A DNA stretch of 64,000 nucleotides from Achromobacter sp. RTa (lineage in GTDB: Bacteria; Pseudomonadota; Gammaproteobacteria; Burkholderiales; Burkholderiaceae_B). A program made the position numbers and the translations under genes. The notes under the pieces were generated by a model. It worked only from the letters and a program-made list of their open reading frames with translations, was not told where the DNA came from and did not search any database. Each line of letters starts with the position of its first letter. The stretch's first letter is position 1. Positions 54,734-63,604 of the stretch are shown here, one piece after another. The stretch is from NCBI RefSeq assembly GCF_000757485.1, contig NZ_JPYO01000042.1, forward strand, positions 395,954 to 459,953. Reading direction: 5' to 3'.

Positions 54734-55357
54734 ATGATCGACCTCTATACCGACAGTTCACCCAATGGCTTCAAGGCCACGATCGCCCTGGAAGAATTGG
54801 CGCTGCCCTACCGCCTGCACCACGTGCGCATCGGAGCGGGCGAACACCGGCGCCCGGACTTCCTGGCGTTGAATCCGCACGGCCGCATCCCGGTCATCAC
54901 CGACGACGAGACCGGCATTACGCTGTTCGAGTCGGCCGCCATCCTGCTTTACCTGGCAGAAAAAACCGGCCGGCTCCTGCCCGCCCCGGCCGCCGCGCGC
55001 TGGGAAGCGATCAAGTGGCTGCAATTCCACGCCTCCAGCGTAGGCCCCATCATCGGGCAGCGCGTGCATTTCGAGCGCTTCGCAGGCACGCGCATCCCCG
55101 CCGCCGTCGAGCGCTACCAGCGGCTGACGGAAGACGTGTTCGGCGTGCTCGATCAACGCTTGGCCGATCATGCATACCTGGCCGGAGACGACTATTCCAT
55201 CGCCGACATCGCGCACTTCGGCTGGACCCACATCGCGCGCATCATCGACTTCGACTTCAGCAGGCACCGCCACTTGAGCGCCTGGCATGAACGCGTGGCG
55301 GCGCGGCCCGCCGTGCGCAAGGGCGTCACGCTGCCTGCGCCCGCCACGGACGCATGA
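54734..55357 (+). CDS. Glutathione S-transferase, YfcG/Nu-like
   Basis: A 207-residue GST. The N-terminal thioredoxin-like domain has MIDLYTDSSPNGFKATIALEEL and NPHGRIPVI, and ESAAILLYLAEKTG holds the gamma-Glu binding residues. The helical domain ends WHERVAARPAVRKG. The Asn in SPNG resembles YfcG, a glutathione-dependent disulfide reductase. The stop overlaps the next start (ATGA). Confidence 0.9.
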   Translation: MIDLYTDSSPNGFKATIALEELALPYRLHHVRIGAGEHRRPDFLALNPHGRIPVITDDETGITLFESAAILLYLAEKTGRLLPAPAAARWEAIKWLQFHASSVGPIIGQRVHFERFAGTRIPAAVERYQRLTEDVFGVLDQRLADHAYLAGDDYSIADIAHFGWTHIARIIDFDFSRHRHLSAWHERVAARPAVRKGVTLPAPATDA

Positions 55358-56415
55358 AGCACCGGGACGGACACGATATGGACAACATGCATTCCCTCCC
55401 GCACCCGACGGGCGCCTCGCACACCGCGTTCCAGGCGCATCCCGGCTACCGGCGCATGTTCGCCCCGGACCGGTTGACCCTGGGCATGTTCCTGCCGCTG
55501 CGCTTCTACGCCGGCGACATGCGCGTGCTGGCGGGGCAGGCGGACCTCGTAAGCGAGATCGACCGGCGCGGCTTCGCCGCCGTCTGGGTGCGCGACGTGC
55601 CGCTATTCGATCCCTCGTTCGGCGATGCCGGGCAGGTCTTCGATCCCTTCACCTATCTGGCCTTTCTCGCCGCCCGGACGAAAACGGTCGCGCTGGCGAC
55701 GGGCAGCGCCATTTTCTCGCTGCGCCATCCCATCGACCTGGCCAAGGCCGCAGCCACCATCGACCAGCTATCGGGCGGCCGCCTGGTGCTGGGCATCGCC
55801 TCCGGCGACCGCCCCATCGAATTTCCCGCGTATGGCCTGGCGCACGGGGAACGCGGCGAACGCTTCGCGCAGGCGGTGGCGTACTTCCGCCAGCTCATGC
55901 GGCCCGGTCCGCTTGCCGTGGATTCTCCGCTGGGACGCTTCGAGCGCGCCAGCTTCCTGCCGCAGCCAGCAGCCGGCCCCATTCCGCTGATCGTCACGGG
56001 CGCGTCGGGCCAATCGCTGGCCTGGATCGCCGAGCACGCGGACGGCTGGCTGACCTACCCCGACGCGACGCACACCGCCGAAGGGCCGCAGCGCCTAGCC
56101 AACAAGATCCGCGCCTGGCGCCACCGCATCCCCGATGGCGGCTTCCGCCCGCACATGACCAACGAATGGCTGGACCTGGCGGACGACCCCGACCATCCGC
56201 CCACTCCCTTGCAGGGAGGCTTCGTGCTGCGCACCGGACGCAAGGGCCTCGTCGACCTGCTGCATACCTGGCAGGCGGCGGGCGTGAACCATGCCGCGCT
56301 GGGCATCCAGTTCGCGCAGCGGCCCGCGGCCGAGATCATCCAGGAGCTGGCCGAAGACGTACTGCCGCACTTCCCCTCGCACCCGGGGCCTGCAGCGGCG
56401 CCCGTTTCATGGTGA
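55354..56415 (+). CDS. Luciferase-like (LLM class) flavin-dependent oxidoreductase
   Basis: A 353-residue bacterial-luciferase-fold monooxygenase. Parts seen are GMFLPLRFYAGD, RRGFAAVWVRDVPLFDP, ATGSAIFSLRHPIDLAKAAATIDQLSGGRLVLGIASGDRP and LIVTGASGQSL. Such enzymes use FMNH2 or F420 to oxidise small organics, often sulfur or nitrogen compounds. The overlap with the GST gene suggests joint detoxification. The substrate is unknown. Confidence 0.88.
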   Translation: MKHRDGHDMDNMHSLPHPTGASHTAFQAHPGYRRMFAPDRLTLGMFLPLRFYAGDMRVLAGQADLVSEIDRRGFAAVWVRDVPLFDPSFGDAGQVFDPFTYLAFLAARTKTVALATGSAIFSLRHPIDLAKAAATIDQLSGGRLVLGIASGDRPIEFPAYGLAHGERGERFAQAVAYFRQLMRPGPLAVDSPLGRFERASFLPQPAAGPIPLIVTGASGQSLAWIAEHADGWLTYPDATHTAEGPQRLANKIRAWRHRIPDGGFRPHMTNEWLDLADDPDHPPTPLQGGFVLRTGRKGLVDLLHTWQAAGVNHAALGIQFAQRPAAEIIQELAEDVLPHFPSHPGPAAAPVSW

Positions 56416-56461
56416 GCGCAGAACGCCTGTCCATCCAACCCTGTTGCCGGAGCAAAGCGAC

Positions 56462-56947
56462 ATGAATCCCGACACCCCGCGAAGCGCGGACGCCATCACG
56501 ATCAGGAACGTAGATCCGGGCGACCAGGACCAATGGGCGGCGCTGTACCGGCAATACGCCGCGTTCTACCGCGCCGACATGGATGACGATATCCTGCGGC
56601 GCACCTGGTCGTGGCTGATGCGGCCCGAACACCCCGAGGAAGGCATCGTCGCCGAAACTCAAAGCGGCAAGCTGGTAGGCCTTGCGCACTACCGCTCCTT
56701 CCCCAAACCGCTGCTAGGGCGGGATGCCGGCTTTCTCGACGACCTCTACGTCGCGGACGCGCATCGTGCGCAAGGCATCGGCCGCGGCCTGATCGCGGCG
56801 GTGGCGTCCATCGCCCACGCCCGCGGCTGGCCCCTGGTGCGCTGGATCACCGCCCACGACAACCATCCCGCGCGGCGGCTCTACGACGGACTTTCGCAGG
56901 CAACGGAATGGATCACCTACGACCTGAAGCCGAGCGGATACCGCTAG
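56462..56947 (+). CDS. GNAT-family N-acetyltransferase
   Basis: A 161-residue acetyltransferase. The acetyl-CoA loop is LDDLYVADAHRAQGIGRGLIAAVA near residue 100, followed by VRWITAHDNHPARRLYDGL. Start at 56462 (MNPDTP). Its stop overlaps the stop of the convergent LysR gene by four bases. The acceptor cannot be told. Confidence 0.88.
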   Translation: MNPDTPRSADAITIRNVDPGDQDQWAALYRQYAAFYRADMDDDILRRTWSWLMRPEHPEEGIVAETQSGKLVGLAHYRSFPKPLLGRDAGFLDDLYVADAHRAQGIGRGLIAAVASIAHARGWPLVRWITAHDNHPARRLYDGLSQATEWITYDLKPSGYR

Positions 56948-57900
56948 CCGGGCGGCGGCGTCCAGGCCACCGGCGCGCGCTGCCAGTCGCCGCGATGCCG
57001 TTCGATGTGTTCGCGCAGATGATCCACCAGCGTGCGCGTCGCCACGGACGGGAAGCGATTGGGCGCGGTCAGCAGATAGATCGCATCGCCCACGCCTTCG
57101 GGCTCCAATTCGGGCAGCACTTCGACCAGCGCCCCTTCGCGCAGCTGGCTCCATACGGCATAGCGCGGCAGCAACGCCACGCCCAGGTTTGCAAGCACGG
57201 CATCGCGCAGGAACGGATAATCGCCGGACTGCAGCCGCGGCGCCACGCGCAGCAGCAGCGGGTCGCCATGGTCGCGCTTGCAGCGCAGATCGAACCGCCT
57301 TCCCAGCGATTGCGGCGCGATCAGCGTGCAGCCGCCCAATTGCTCCAGCTGCGAGATCGCCCCGTGCCCGTCCAGGAAGGCGGGCGTGGCGCACAGGCAC
57401 CATTGCACGTCGCAGATGCGGCGCGCGACATGATCCTCCGGCGGCGCGGACGTGATCTTCAGCGCCATGTCGACCTCGGCCGACACTAGATCGCCGATGG
57501 CGTCATTGATATGCACGCGCAATGAGATATCCGGATAGCGGCGCGTGAAATCGAGCAGCACGGGCGCCAGGTACAGATGCCCCAGGCCCGTCGGCAGACG
57601 GATGCGGACATCGCCGCGCACGCTGCCGTCCAGGCTGTGGATGGAAGCCTGCGCCGTGCGCATTTCATCGAGCAGGCGCACGCCGTGCTGATAGAGCAGC
57701 TGGCCGGCCTGCGTCAGTTCGACATGCCGGGTCGTGCGCCGCAGCAGTTGCGAGCCCATCGCCAGCTCCAGCCGTTTCAGCCGGTGCGACATGTTCGAAC
57801 GGGTCATGCCGCAACGCTCGGCGGCGGCGCTGAGATTGCGCGACTCGGCCATCGCGACGAACAGCCTGACCAGGTTCAGATCCAGCTCTTTGTCAATCAT
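56944..57900 (-). CDS. LysR-family transcriptional regulator
   Basis: A 318-residue LysR protein of the NodD/LinR-like branch (LDLNLVRLFVAMAESRNLSAAAERCGMTRSNMSHRLKRLE). It is divergent from the CoA transferase gene, 89 bases away, which makes that operon its likely target. I found no clear palindrome in the gap. Confidence 0.9.
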   Translation of the reverse strand: MIDKELDLNLVRLFVAMAESRNLSAAAERCGMTRSNMSHRLKRLELAMGSQLLRRTTRHVELTQAGQLLYQHGVRLLDEMRTAQASIHSLDGSVRGDVRIRLPTGLGHLYLAPVLLDFTRRYPDISLRVHINDAIGDLVSAEVDMALKITSAPPEDHVARRICDVQWCLCATPAFLDGHGAISQLEQLGGCTLIAPQSLGRRFDLRCKRDHGDPLLLRVAPRLQSGDYPFLRDAVLANLGVALLPRYAVWSQLREGALVEVLPELEPEGVGDAIYLLTAPNRFPSVATRTLVDHLREHIERHRGDWQRAPVAWTPPPG

Positions 57901-57989
57901 TGTTCACCATTCAAGGCACAACTACGCAGATTGTCCAGCTGACGGACCGAGTCTACCATCGGCTCATCGACTTCCTTCCTTTGGACGCC

Positions 57990-59204
57990 ATGGACTCCGC
58001 CGTTGCCGCCGATGTGAACTGTGGTCCCTTTTCCGGCCTGCGCGTGCTCGATATCAGCCAGGGCATCGCCGGCCCGTATTGCGCGCAGATGCTCTGGCAG
58101 CAGGGCGCCGAGGTGGTCAAGGTGGAACCTCCCGCGGGAGACTGGGGCCGTCACGTAGGCACCGTGGCCGGCGCGCACAGCGCGCTGTCCGTGGCCTACA
58201 ACGCGGGCAAGCGCGGCGTCTGCCTCGACGCCCGCCATCCGGCGGGGCGCGAGGCGCTGCGCCGCCTGGCGGATGGCGCCGACGTGCTGATCCAGAACTT
58301 CCGCCCGGGCGTGGCCGCACGCATGGGCGTGGGCTATCAGGACCTGGCGCCCGCCATGCCTGGGCTGGTCTACGTATCCATCAGCGGCTATGGCGAAGAC
58401 GGCCCCTATGCCGGCGCCCCCGCCTCCGATTCCGTCATGCAGGCCGACAGCGGGCTGATGTACGCCAACCAGGACGAGGCCGGCGTGCCGCGCCGCATCG
58501 GCGTGCTGATGGCCGACATCGCCACCGCGCTCTATGCCACGCAGGCGGCCATGGCCGCGCTCTACAGGCAGGCGCGGACGGGCCAGGGCGCGCACGTCCA
58601 ACTGAGCCTGTTCCAGGCTTGCGCCGCGCTGCAGGTCAACGACATCCTGGCCCACGGCATGGCGGGCGCGCGCCACGCGGGGTCGGTCAGCGCGCCCAAC
58701 GGCGTGTTCGACACCGCCGACGGACGCCTTTCCGTGCTGGCGCTGAACAACGATCAATTCGCCCGCCTCTGCCGCGCCCTGGAGCGCCCGGAGTGGCTGC
58801 TCGAACCCGCCTATGCCGACAACGCCGGCCGCATGGCGCGGCGCGACGAACTGCACCGCCAGCTAGCCGCGCAACTCGCCACCCGGCCGTCTTCCCACTG
58901 GATAGAACGGCTGGCGCGCGAGGATGTGCTGCATGCCCGCGTGCGCGACTACGACGGCCTGGCTGCCCATGCGCAGGCCAGGCACGTGGACCTGCTGCAA
59001 ACGCTGGTCCAGCCCGGCGTCGGCAGCCTGCCTTATGCGCCGCTGCCCGGCCTGGCTCAACGCCGCCCTCCCACCGCCTCGCCCGCGATCGGCCAGCACT
59101 CCTGCGAGGTGCTGCACGATTGGGGCTGGAACGCGGCCGAAATCCAGACGTTGCTGGCGACCGGCGCACTGGTGCAGGACGGCGCCCGAAAGGAGTCCCT
59201 CTGA
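57990..59204 (+). CDS. CaiB/BaiF-family (class III) CoA transferase
   Basis: A 404-residue enzyme that moves CoA between carboxylic acids. FSGLRVLDISQGIAGPYCAQMLWQQGAEVVKVEPPAGD is the family start, split here around residues 12-48, and the catalytic Asp is most likely that in MQADSGLMY. I use the ATG at 57990; the longer frame overlaps the LysR start. Its TGA overlaps the next ATG. It would activate an imported acid. Confidence 0.91.
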   Translation: MDSAVAADVNCGPFSGLRVLDISQGIAGPYCAQMLWQQGAEVVKVEPPAGDWGRHVGTVAGAHSALSVAYNAGKRGVCLDARHPAGREALRRLADGADVLIQNFRPGVAARMGVGYQDLAPAMPGLVYVSISGYGEDGPYAGAPASDSVMQADSGLMYANQDEAGVPRRIGVLMADIATALYATQAAMAALYRQARTGQGAHVQLSLFQACAALQVNDILAHGMAGARHAGSVSAPNGVFDTADGRLSVLALNNDQFARLCRALERPEWLLEPAYADNAGRMARRDELHRQLAAQLATRPSSHWIERLAREDVLHARVRDYDGLAAHAQARHVDLLQTLVQPGVGSLPYAPLPGLAQRRPPTASPAIGQHSCEVLHDWGWNAAEIQTLLATGALVQDGARKESL

Positions 59205-60268
59205 TGCGCGCCCTGCTCTGCGAACGATTCGGCCCCGTGAGCGACGTGGCCCTGCGGGATGCGCCCGACGCGCCGCCTCCCGGCCCCAGCGAGGTCACCC
59301 TCTCGGTGCAATACGCGAGCGTCAGCCATGCCACCAAACTGCTGATCGAGGGCCACTACCAGACCCGCCCGCCCATGCCTTTCGTGCCAGGCACCGAGGC
59401 GGTCGGCGTCGTGCTCGCCTGCGGCGGCGCCGTAACGCGGCTGCGCCCCGGCGACCGGGTCGTGGCGCTGGCGCGCTGGGGCTGCTATGCCGAACGGCTC
59501 ACGCTGCCCGAATACACCGTCTACGCCGTGCCGGACGGCCTCGACCCGCTGCAGGCGCTGCCCGTGCCCATCTCCTACGGCACCGCGTACGGCGGCCTGT
59601 TGTGGCGCGCAGCCATGCAACCCGGCGAAACCGTGCTGGTGCTGGGCGCGGGTTCCGGCGTCGGCCTGGCCGCGGTGGAGCTGGCCGCCCTGCTGGGCGC
59701 GCGCGTCATCGCCTGCGCCAGCACCGAAACCAAGCGCCAGGCCGCGCGCGACGCCGGCGCCATCCATGCCATGGCGGCCGACGAAGGCATGGCGGCCGCC
59801 GTCAAGTCGCTGACCGCGGGCCGCGGCGCCGACATCGTGTTCGACCCGGTGGGCGGCACGGCATTCGGCCTCGCCGTGCGGGCTGCGGCCTCCAACGCGC
59901 GCATGCTGTCCGTGGGATTCGCCAGCGGCGACGTGCCGCCGGTGCCCCTGAACCTGCTGCTGGTCAAGAACATCACATTGCACGGCTTCTTCTTCGGGCG
60001 CTACCTTGGCTGGACGCCCGCCGATGAGCGCGTGGTCCACGCCCCCGCCATGCAGCGGGCCATGGCCACCCTGTTCGACTGGACGCGCAGCCAGCGCATC
60101 CATCCTGCAGTAACGGCGGTCTATCCGATCGCCGAACTCGCCGCCGCGCTCCAGGCGTTGGAAAGCCGTCAGGTCGTGGGCAAAGTGGCGCTCAAAATAA
60201 TATCGGAGACTCGCCCATGCAATCCCTCACCGCCCATCGCGGCAGCAGCACCGGACACAACATCCTGA
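59204..60268 (+). CDS. Zinc-free quinone oxidoreductase-like MDR dehydrogenase
   Basis: A 354-residue medium-chain reductase of the NADPH:quinone oxidoreductase type. VPGTEAVGVVLACGGAV and the cofactor loop LGAGSGVGLAAVELA are clear; zinc cysteines are absent. The family usually ends near VGKVALKI. Here about 18 extra residues follow, and they are encoded by bases shared with the next gene. It may reduce an enoyl-CoA or enone in the same pathway as the CoA transferase. Confidence 0.9.
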   Translation: MRALLCERFGPVSDVALRDAPDAPPPGPSEVTLSVQYASVSHATKLLIEGHYQTRPPMPFVPGTEAVGVVLACGGAVTRLRPGDRVVALARWGCYAERLTLPEYTVYAVPDGLDPLQALPVPISYGTAYGGLLWRAAMQPGETVLVLGAGSGVGLAAVELAALLGARVIACASTETKRQAARDAGAIHAMAADEGMAAAVKSLTAGRGADIVFDPVGGTAFGLAVRAAASNARMLSVGFASGDVPPVPLNLLLVKNITLHGFFFGRYLGWTPADERVVHAPAMQRAMATLFDWTRSQRIHPAVTAVYPIAELAAALQALESRQVVGKVALKIISETRPCNPSPPIAAAAPDTTS

Positions 60269-61233
60269 ACCTGCGCGCGGCGCTTGCGCTGGCCCTTGCA
60301 TGCGCAAGCGCGCTGGCCGCCGCCCCCGCGCTCGCAGCGGACGACTACCCCAACCGCCCGATCACGATGGTGGTGCCCTACCCTCCGGGCGGCCCCACCG
60401 ACATCGTCTCTCGCCTGGTCGCCGCCGAGATGTCCAAGACCATCGGCCAGAACATCGTCGTCGACAACAAGCCCGGCGCCAGCGGCATGATAGGCGCCGA
60501 CCTGGTGGCCCGCGCCGCGCCGGACGGCTACACCTTCCTGGCCAACGCCTCGCTGCACGTCATCAACCCGTACATCTACCGCTCCATGCGCTATGACGCA
60601 TTCAAGGACTTCGCGCCTATCACGCAACTGGCCGATGTCCCGCTGGTGCTGGTGGTGCCCCAGGCCAGCGCCGTCAAAACCCCGCAGGACCTGGTCGCGC
60701 AGGCGAAGTCACAGCAACTGAATTTCGGCTCGGCCGGCAGCGCCTCGGCCCAGCAGCTTGCTGGAGAATCATTCAAGGCGCGCACCGGCCTGCCAATGCA
60801 GCACGTGCCCTACAAGGGCAGCGCGCCCGCGCTGACGGACCTCGTCGGCGGACAGATCCAGTTCATGTTCGACTCCATGCCGTCCGCCACCCCGTTCATC
60901 AGGTCCGGCAAGCTGCGCGCCGTGGCCGTCACCGTATCGCAGCGCGTGGCGGAATTCCCCAACGTGCCCACCATGGCCGAATCGGGCTTCCCCGGTTTCG
61001 ACATCAGCACCTGGTACGGCCTGTGGGCCCCCAAGGGCACGCCGCCCGCCATCGTCGCCAAGCTCGCCGAGCACGCGGCGATGGCGCTGCGCCAGCCCAA
61101 CGTGATCAGCCAATATGCATCCATGGGCGCCAAGCCCGTAGGATCCAAGCCCGCCGACTTCGCGAGGTTCAACGAAACGGAAGGCAAGAAGTGGCGGGAG
61201 ATCGTGACGGCCGCGGGCATCACGCCACAATGA
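60217..61233 (+). CDS. Bug/TctC-family periplasmic solute receptor
   Basis: A 338-residue receptor with a Sec signal (LNLRAALALALACASALAAA, cut near ALAADD). Bug signatures are MVVPYPPGGPTDIVSR, VDNKPGASGMIGAD and HVPYKGSAPALTDLVGGQIQ. GGAG lies eight bases ahead of the start. It overlaps the previous gene by 52 bases. It probably collects the acid activated by the CoA transferase. Confidence 0.93.
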   Translation: MQSLTAHRGSSTGHNILNLRAALALALACASALAAAPALAADDYPNRPITMVVPYPPGGPTDIVSRLVAAEMSKTIGQNIVVDNKPGASGMIGADLVARAAPDGYTFLANASLHVINPYIYRSMRYDAFKDFAPITQLADVPLVLVVPQASAVKTPQDLVAQAKSQQLNFGSAGSASAQQLAGESFKARTGLPMQHVPYKGSAPALTDLVGGQIQFMFDSMPSATPFIRSGKLRAVAVTVSQRVAEFPNVPTMAESGFPGFDISTWYGLWAPKGTPPAIVAKLAEHAAMALRQPNVISQYASMGAKPVGSKPADFARFNETEGKKWREIVTAAGITPQ

Positions 61234-61257
61234 CCGCGGGCCGGCCAAGGCCCCGCC

Positions 61258-62046
61258 TCAGCCCTTCACGCTGCGCGTGGCAATAAAGGCGGGCAAGTAC
61301 TTCTCGATCTCGAAGCGCGGGCTGGGATGCATCTCTTCCAGGAAGCCAGCGATCGTGAAGCCCGCGGCCAACTGGCCGCCGATCTGGCTGCCGAGCCCAT
61401 GGCCGAAAATCATGGGCTCATTGCGCGCCACCTTGGCCGCCCGCTCCGTCTTGCTCAACTGTTCCAGATCCGAGTAGGGCACGGCGAAGCGCGGCCGGAT
61501 CAGCCCCTGCCGCGCAAACGCCGGATCGCGGTCCGCAATGAACACGGCGGGATTGAAGAAACTGCTTATCAACACCCCGTTCTTGCGCAGCACGCGCCAG
61601 CACTCGTTCCATACCGGCTGGATATCCGGCACGTACTGGTTGGAAATCGGATGCAGGATCAGATCGAAGGCCTCGTCCTGAAACCGCGACAGATCGCGCA
61701 TATCCCCCTGTTCCAGCGTCAACTCCAAATCGTCGCGCCGAGCAACCATCGCGTCCCGCGCCAGCTGCTCGCCGGACAGATCCAACACCGTCACCCGGGC
61801 CCCCGCCGCCGCCAGCACCGGCGCCTGCTGCCCGCCTGCCGACGCCAGGCACAACACATCCTTGCCCACGACATCGCCCAACCAGTCGGCCGGCAGCGGA
61901 GACGGCGTCACGCAGACGCCCCATTCACCCCGCCGCGCGGCTTCAATCGCCTCGCTGGTCACGGGCCGCGACCACGGACTGTCCTGCCGCGCCTGGTGAT
62001 TCCAGGCGGCGGCGTTGTGATCCAGCAGGTCGAAAGTCTCTGGCAT
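61258..62046 (-). CDS. Class I SAM-dependent methyltransferase
   Basis: A 262-residue methyltransferase. Motif I is VLCLASAGGQQAPVLAAAGARVTVLD near residue 70, followed by LTLEQGDMRDLS and FDLILHPISNQYVPDI. GGAG precedes its ATG. Small-molecule methyltransferases of this kind are common and the acceptor is unknown. It is the last recognisable chromosomal gene before the mobile region; its upstream side carries a terminator that belongs to no present gene. Confidence 0.88.
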   Translation of the reverse strand: MPETFDLLDHNAAAWNHQARQDSPWSRPVTSEAIEAARRGEWGVCVTPSPLPADWLGDVVGKDVLCLASAGGQQAPVLAAAGARVTVLDLSGEQLARDAMVARRDDLELTLEQGDMRDLSRFQDEAFDLILHPISNQYVPDIQPVWNECWRVLRKNGVLISSFFNPAVFIADRDPAFARQGLIRPRFAVPYSDLEQLSKTERAAKVARNEPMIFGHGLGSQIGGQLAAGFTIAGFLEEMHPSPRFEIEKYLPAFIATRSVKG

Positions 62047-62075
62047 GGTTGAATCTCCATTGGTCGGCAGGGCCG

Positions 62076-62115
62076 AAAAAAATCCACGCGAACCGCGGCG
62101 GCTGGCGTGGATTTT
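62076..62115 (-). terminator. Rho-independent terminator on the minus strand, orphaned
   Basis: Perfect 11-bp arms AAAATCCACGC (62079-62089) and GCGTGGATTTT (62105-62115). Read on the minus strand the stem is followed by seven T. It would end a leftward transcript coming from the right, yet no minus-strand gene lies there now. Confidence 0.75.
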
Positions 62116-62400
62116 CGCGGGACGCTACGGCATGTCCCGGAGGTGCGGGGTGAGAATCAGACGTTGATCACACGTTTAAACGTTGATCGGTCAGCAAAGG
62201 CTTGTGAACACTAGGGTTCGCGGGGAAATCGGACCACGGCCTTTGCGGGAATCGCTGGAAGTACCCCCAGTTGTACCCCCAAGGGGGTATCGGGATGATA
62301 GATCAGTCCGCATGCCGGTGCCAGAGCTCTACGCGGCAGGATAAAACGGTTATGGCGCAGACCGCATTGTTGGCTGACGCATGGAACGGTACGCGATGAG
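62116..62400. other. Likely mobile-element border: direct repeats and palindromes, no gene
   Basis: About 285 bases with no supported gene. They hold ACGTTGATC twice (62161-62169, 62180-62188) around the palindrome ACGTTTAAACGT (62172-62183), then GTACCCCC twice (62261, 62273) and TACCCCC-AA-GGGGGTA (62274-62289). The repeats resemble attachment or leader sequences of integrative elements, but I cannot define an att core. Confidence 0.5.
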
Positions 62401-63604
62401 ATGCAGGGGAACGGGCCACTGTGGCCCAGCCCTTGGAGAACTCTCAGGGCAGACCATCACACTCGCCACAACCCGCTGGGGCAAGATGCCCTGTTCACCA
62501 CGCCCGCCTCGCTCATGCTCGATGCTCGCCTCACGCCGCTGGAGCGCAACGGCTGGCAGGTTCTGCGCATGCTGCGCTCTGCCGAGGGCATCAGCCCACT
62601 GGCGAATCTGGGGCAGTTGCGCCGCTATCTCACCTCTACCCCGTTGGAGCAGCGGGCCGGGTACGAGACGGCCCGGCGCGTTCTCATCGTGCTTCGGCTG
62701 ACGGGATGGATCAGTCTGGTGGGCCAGCAGCGCGACCCTCTGACCGGCCATGTGCTCAGCGAGCTGTATCAGGTTCACGAAAGCGGCCCTGCACTTCCCG
62801 CAGGCCTGCACGCTCGATGCCAGTCTGCCCGCGCTTCTGCAAGCCTCCATCGGCCACGAAAACAACCAGGTAGATCGGGTGGCCATTCACATTCAGGCAA
62901 TGCTGGCGCAAGCACCGGAAACTGCTTCCATTGCGGCCCACGATCAATTCCGCGATGACGATGATTTGCCCCCGACGCCGCCGTCGCAGGCGAGCGAGGC
63001 AGCCGACCCACTGCCATTGTCTGGCGATTCCGCTGGCAGCACGCTTATTCCGCAACAGACCGGACACGCTCGCCACATGACGGCTGAGCAGGGCGGTACA
63101 TATAGGACGTATATGTATAAAAAAGAACGTACGTACCGCGCGCGCGAAAGCGACGGCCATTCGGCATCGCAATCGGTGAGCTTGCCGCCTTGCTTGAGCA
63201 ATGCCCAGGCAGATCAGCAAAAGGACGTGCAGGCCGCCTTGCGGCGGCTGCTGCCGCAGCATCGTCAGGAAGTGCTCGATGAGTTGCAGGCGCGCAGCCA
63301 GAGCGGCACCGTGCGCAACGTCGTGGCCTACTTTTTCGCCTTGGTGAAGCGCGTATTTGCTGGCGAATTCCGCTTGTGGGCAGGTCGTAAGGAGACATCT
63401 GCCGCCTCACGGCCTGTCGAAAATCGGCCTGCTGGTGTGCCACGCACCGAACACCGCCCAGAACCGACTGCGCCACCGGCATCGCGTGAAACCGCCCTGG
63501 CGCACATCGCCAACATCCGCAAGATGCTGAATGCCCCGACGAACGCTGGGGACATCGCGGCACAGGCAATGCAGGCCAGGGGATGGCAGCCGCATCCTGC
63601 GTAG
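62401..63604 (+). pseudogene. Frameshifted STY4528-type island replication protein
   Basis: Two overlapping frames encode one protein typical of SPI-7/PAGI-like conjugative elements. 62401 onward gives LTPLERNGWQVLRMLRSAEG and GHVLSELYQVHE; from about 62785 the next frame gives HFPQACTLDASLPALLQAS, NNQVDRVAIHI and a C-terminal VVAYFFALVKRVFAGEFRLWAG region to 63604. An indel near 62780-62790 separates them. The N-terminus may also be shortened. The family name is from memory of these islands. The genes usually found just upstream (ParA, ParB-like, DUF2857) are missing. Confidence 0.72.

Noticed and set aside
62200-62260. tRNA 3' end as an attachment site (GGTTCG-like bases near 62215)
   Set aside because: No cloverleaf or matching acceptor stem could be built around it.
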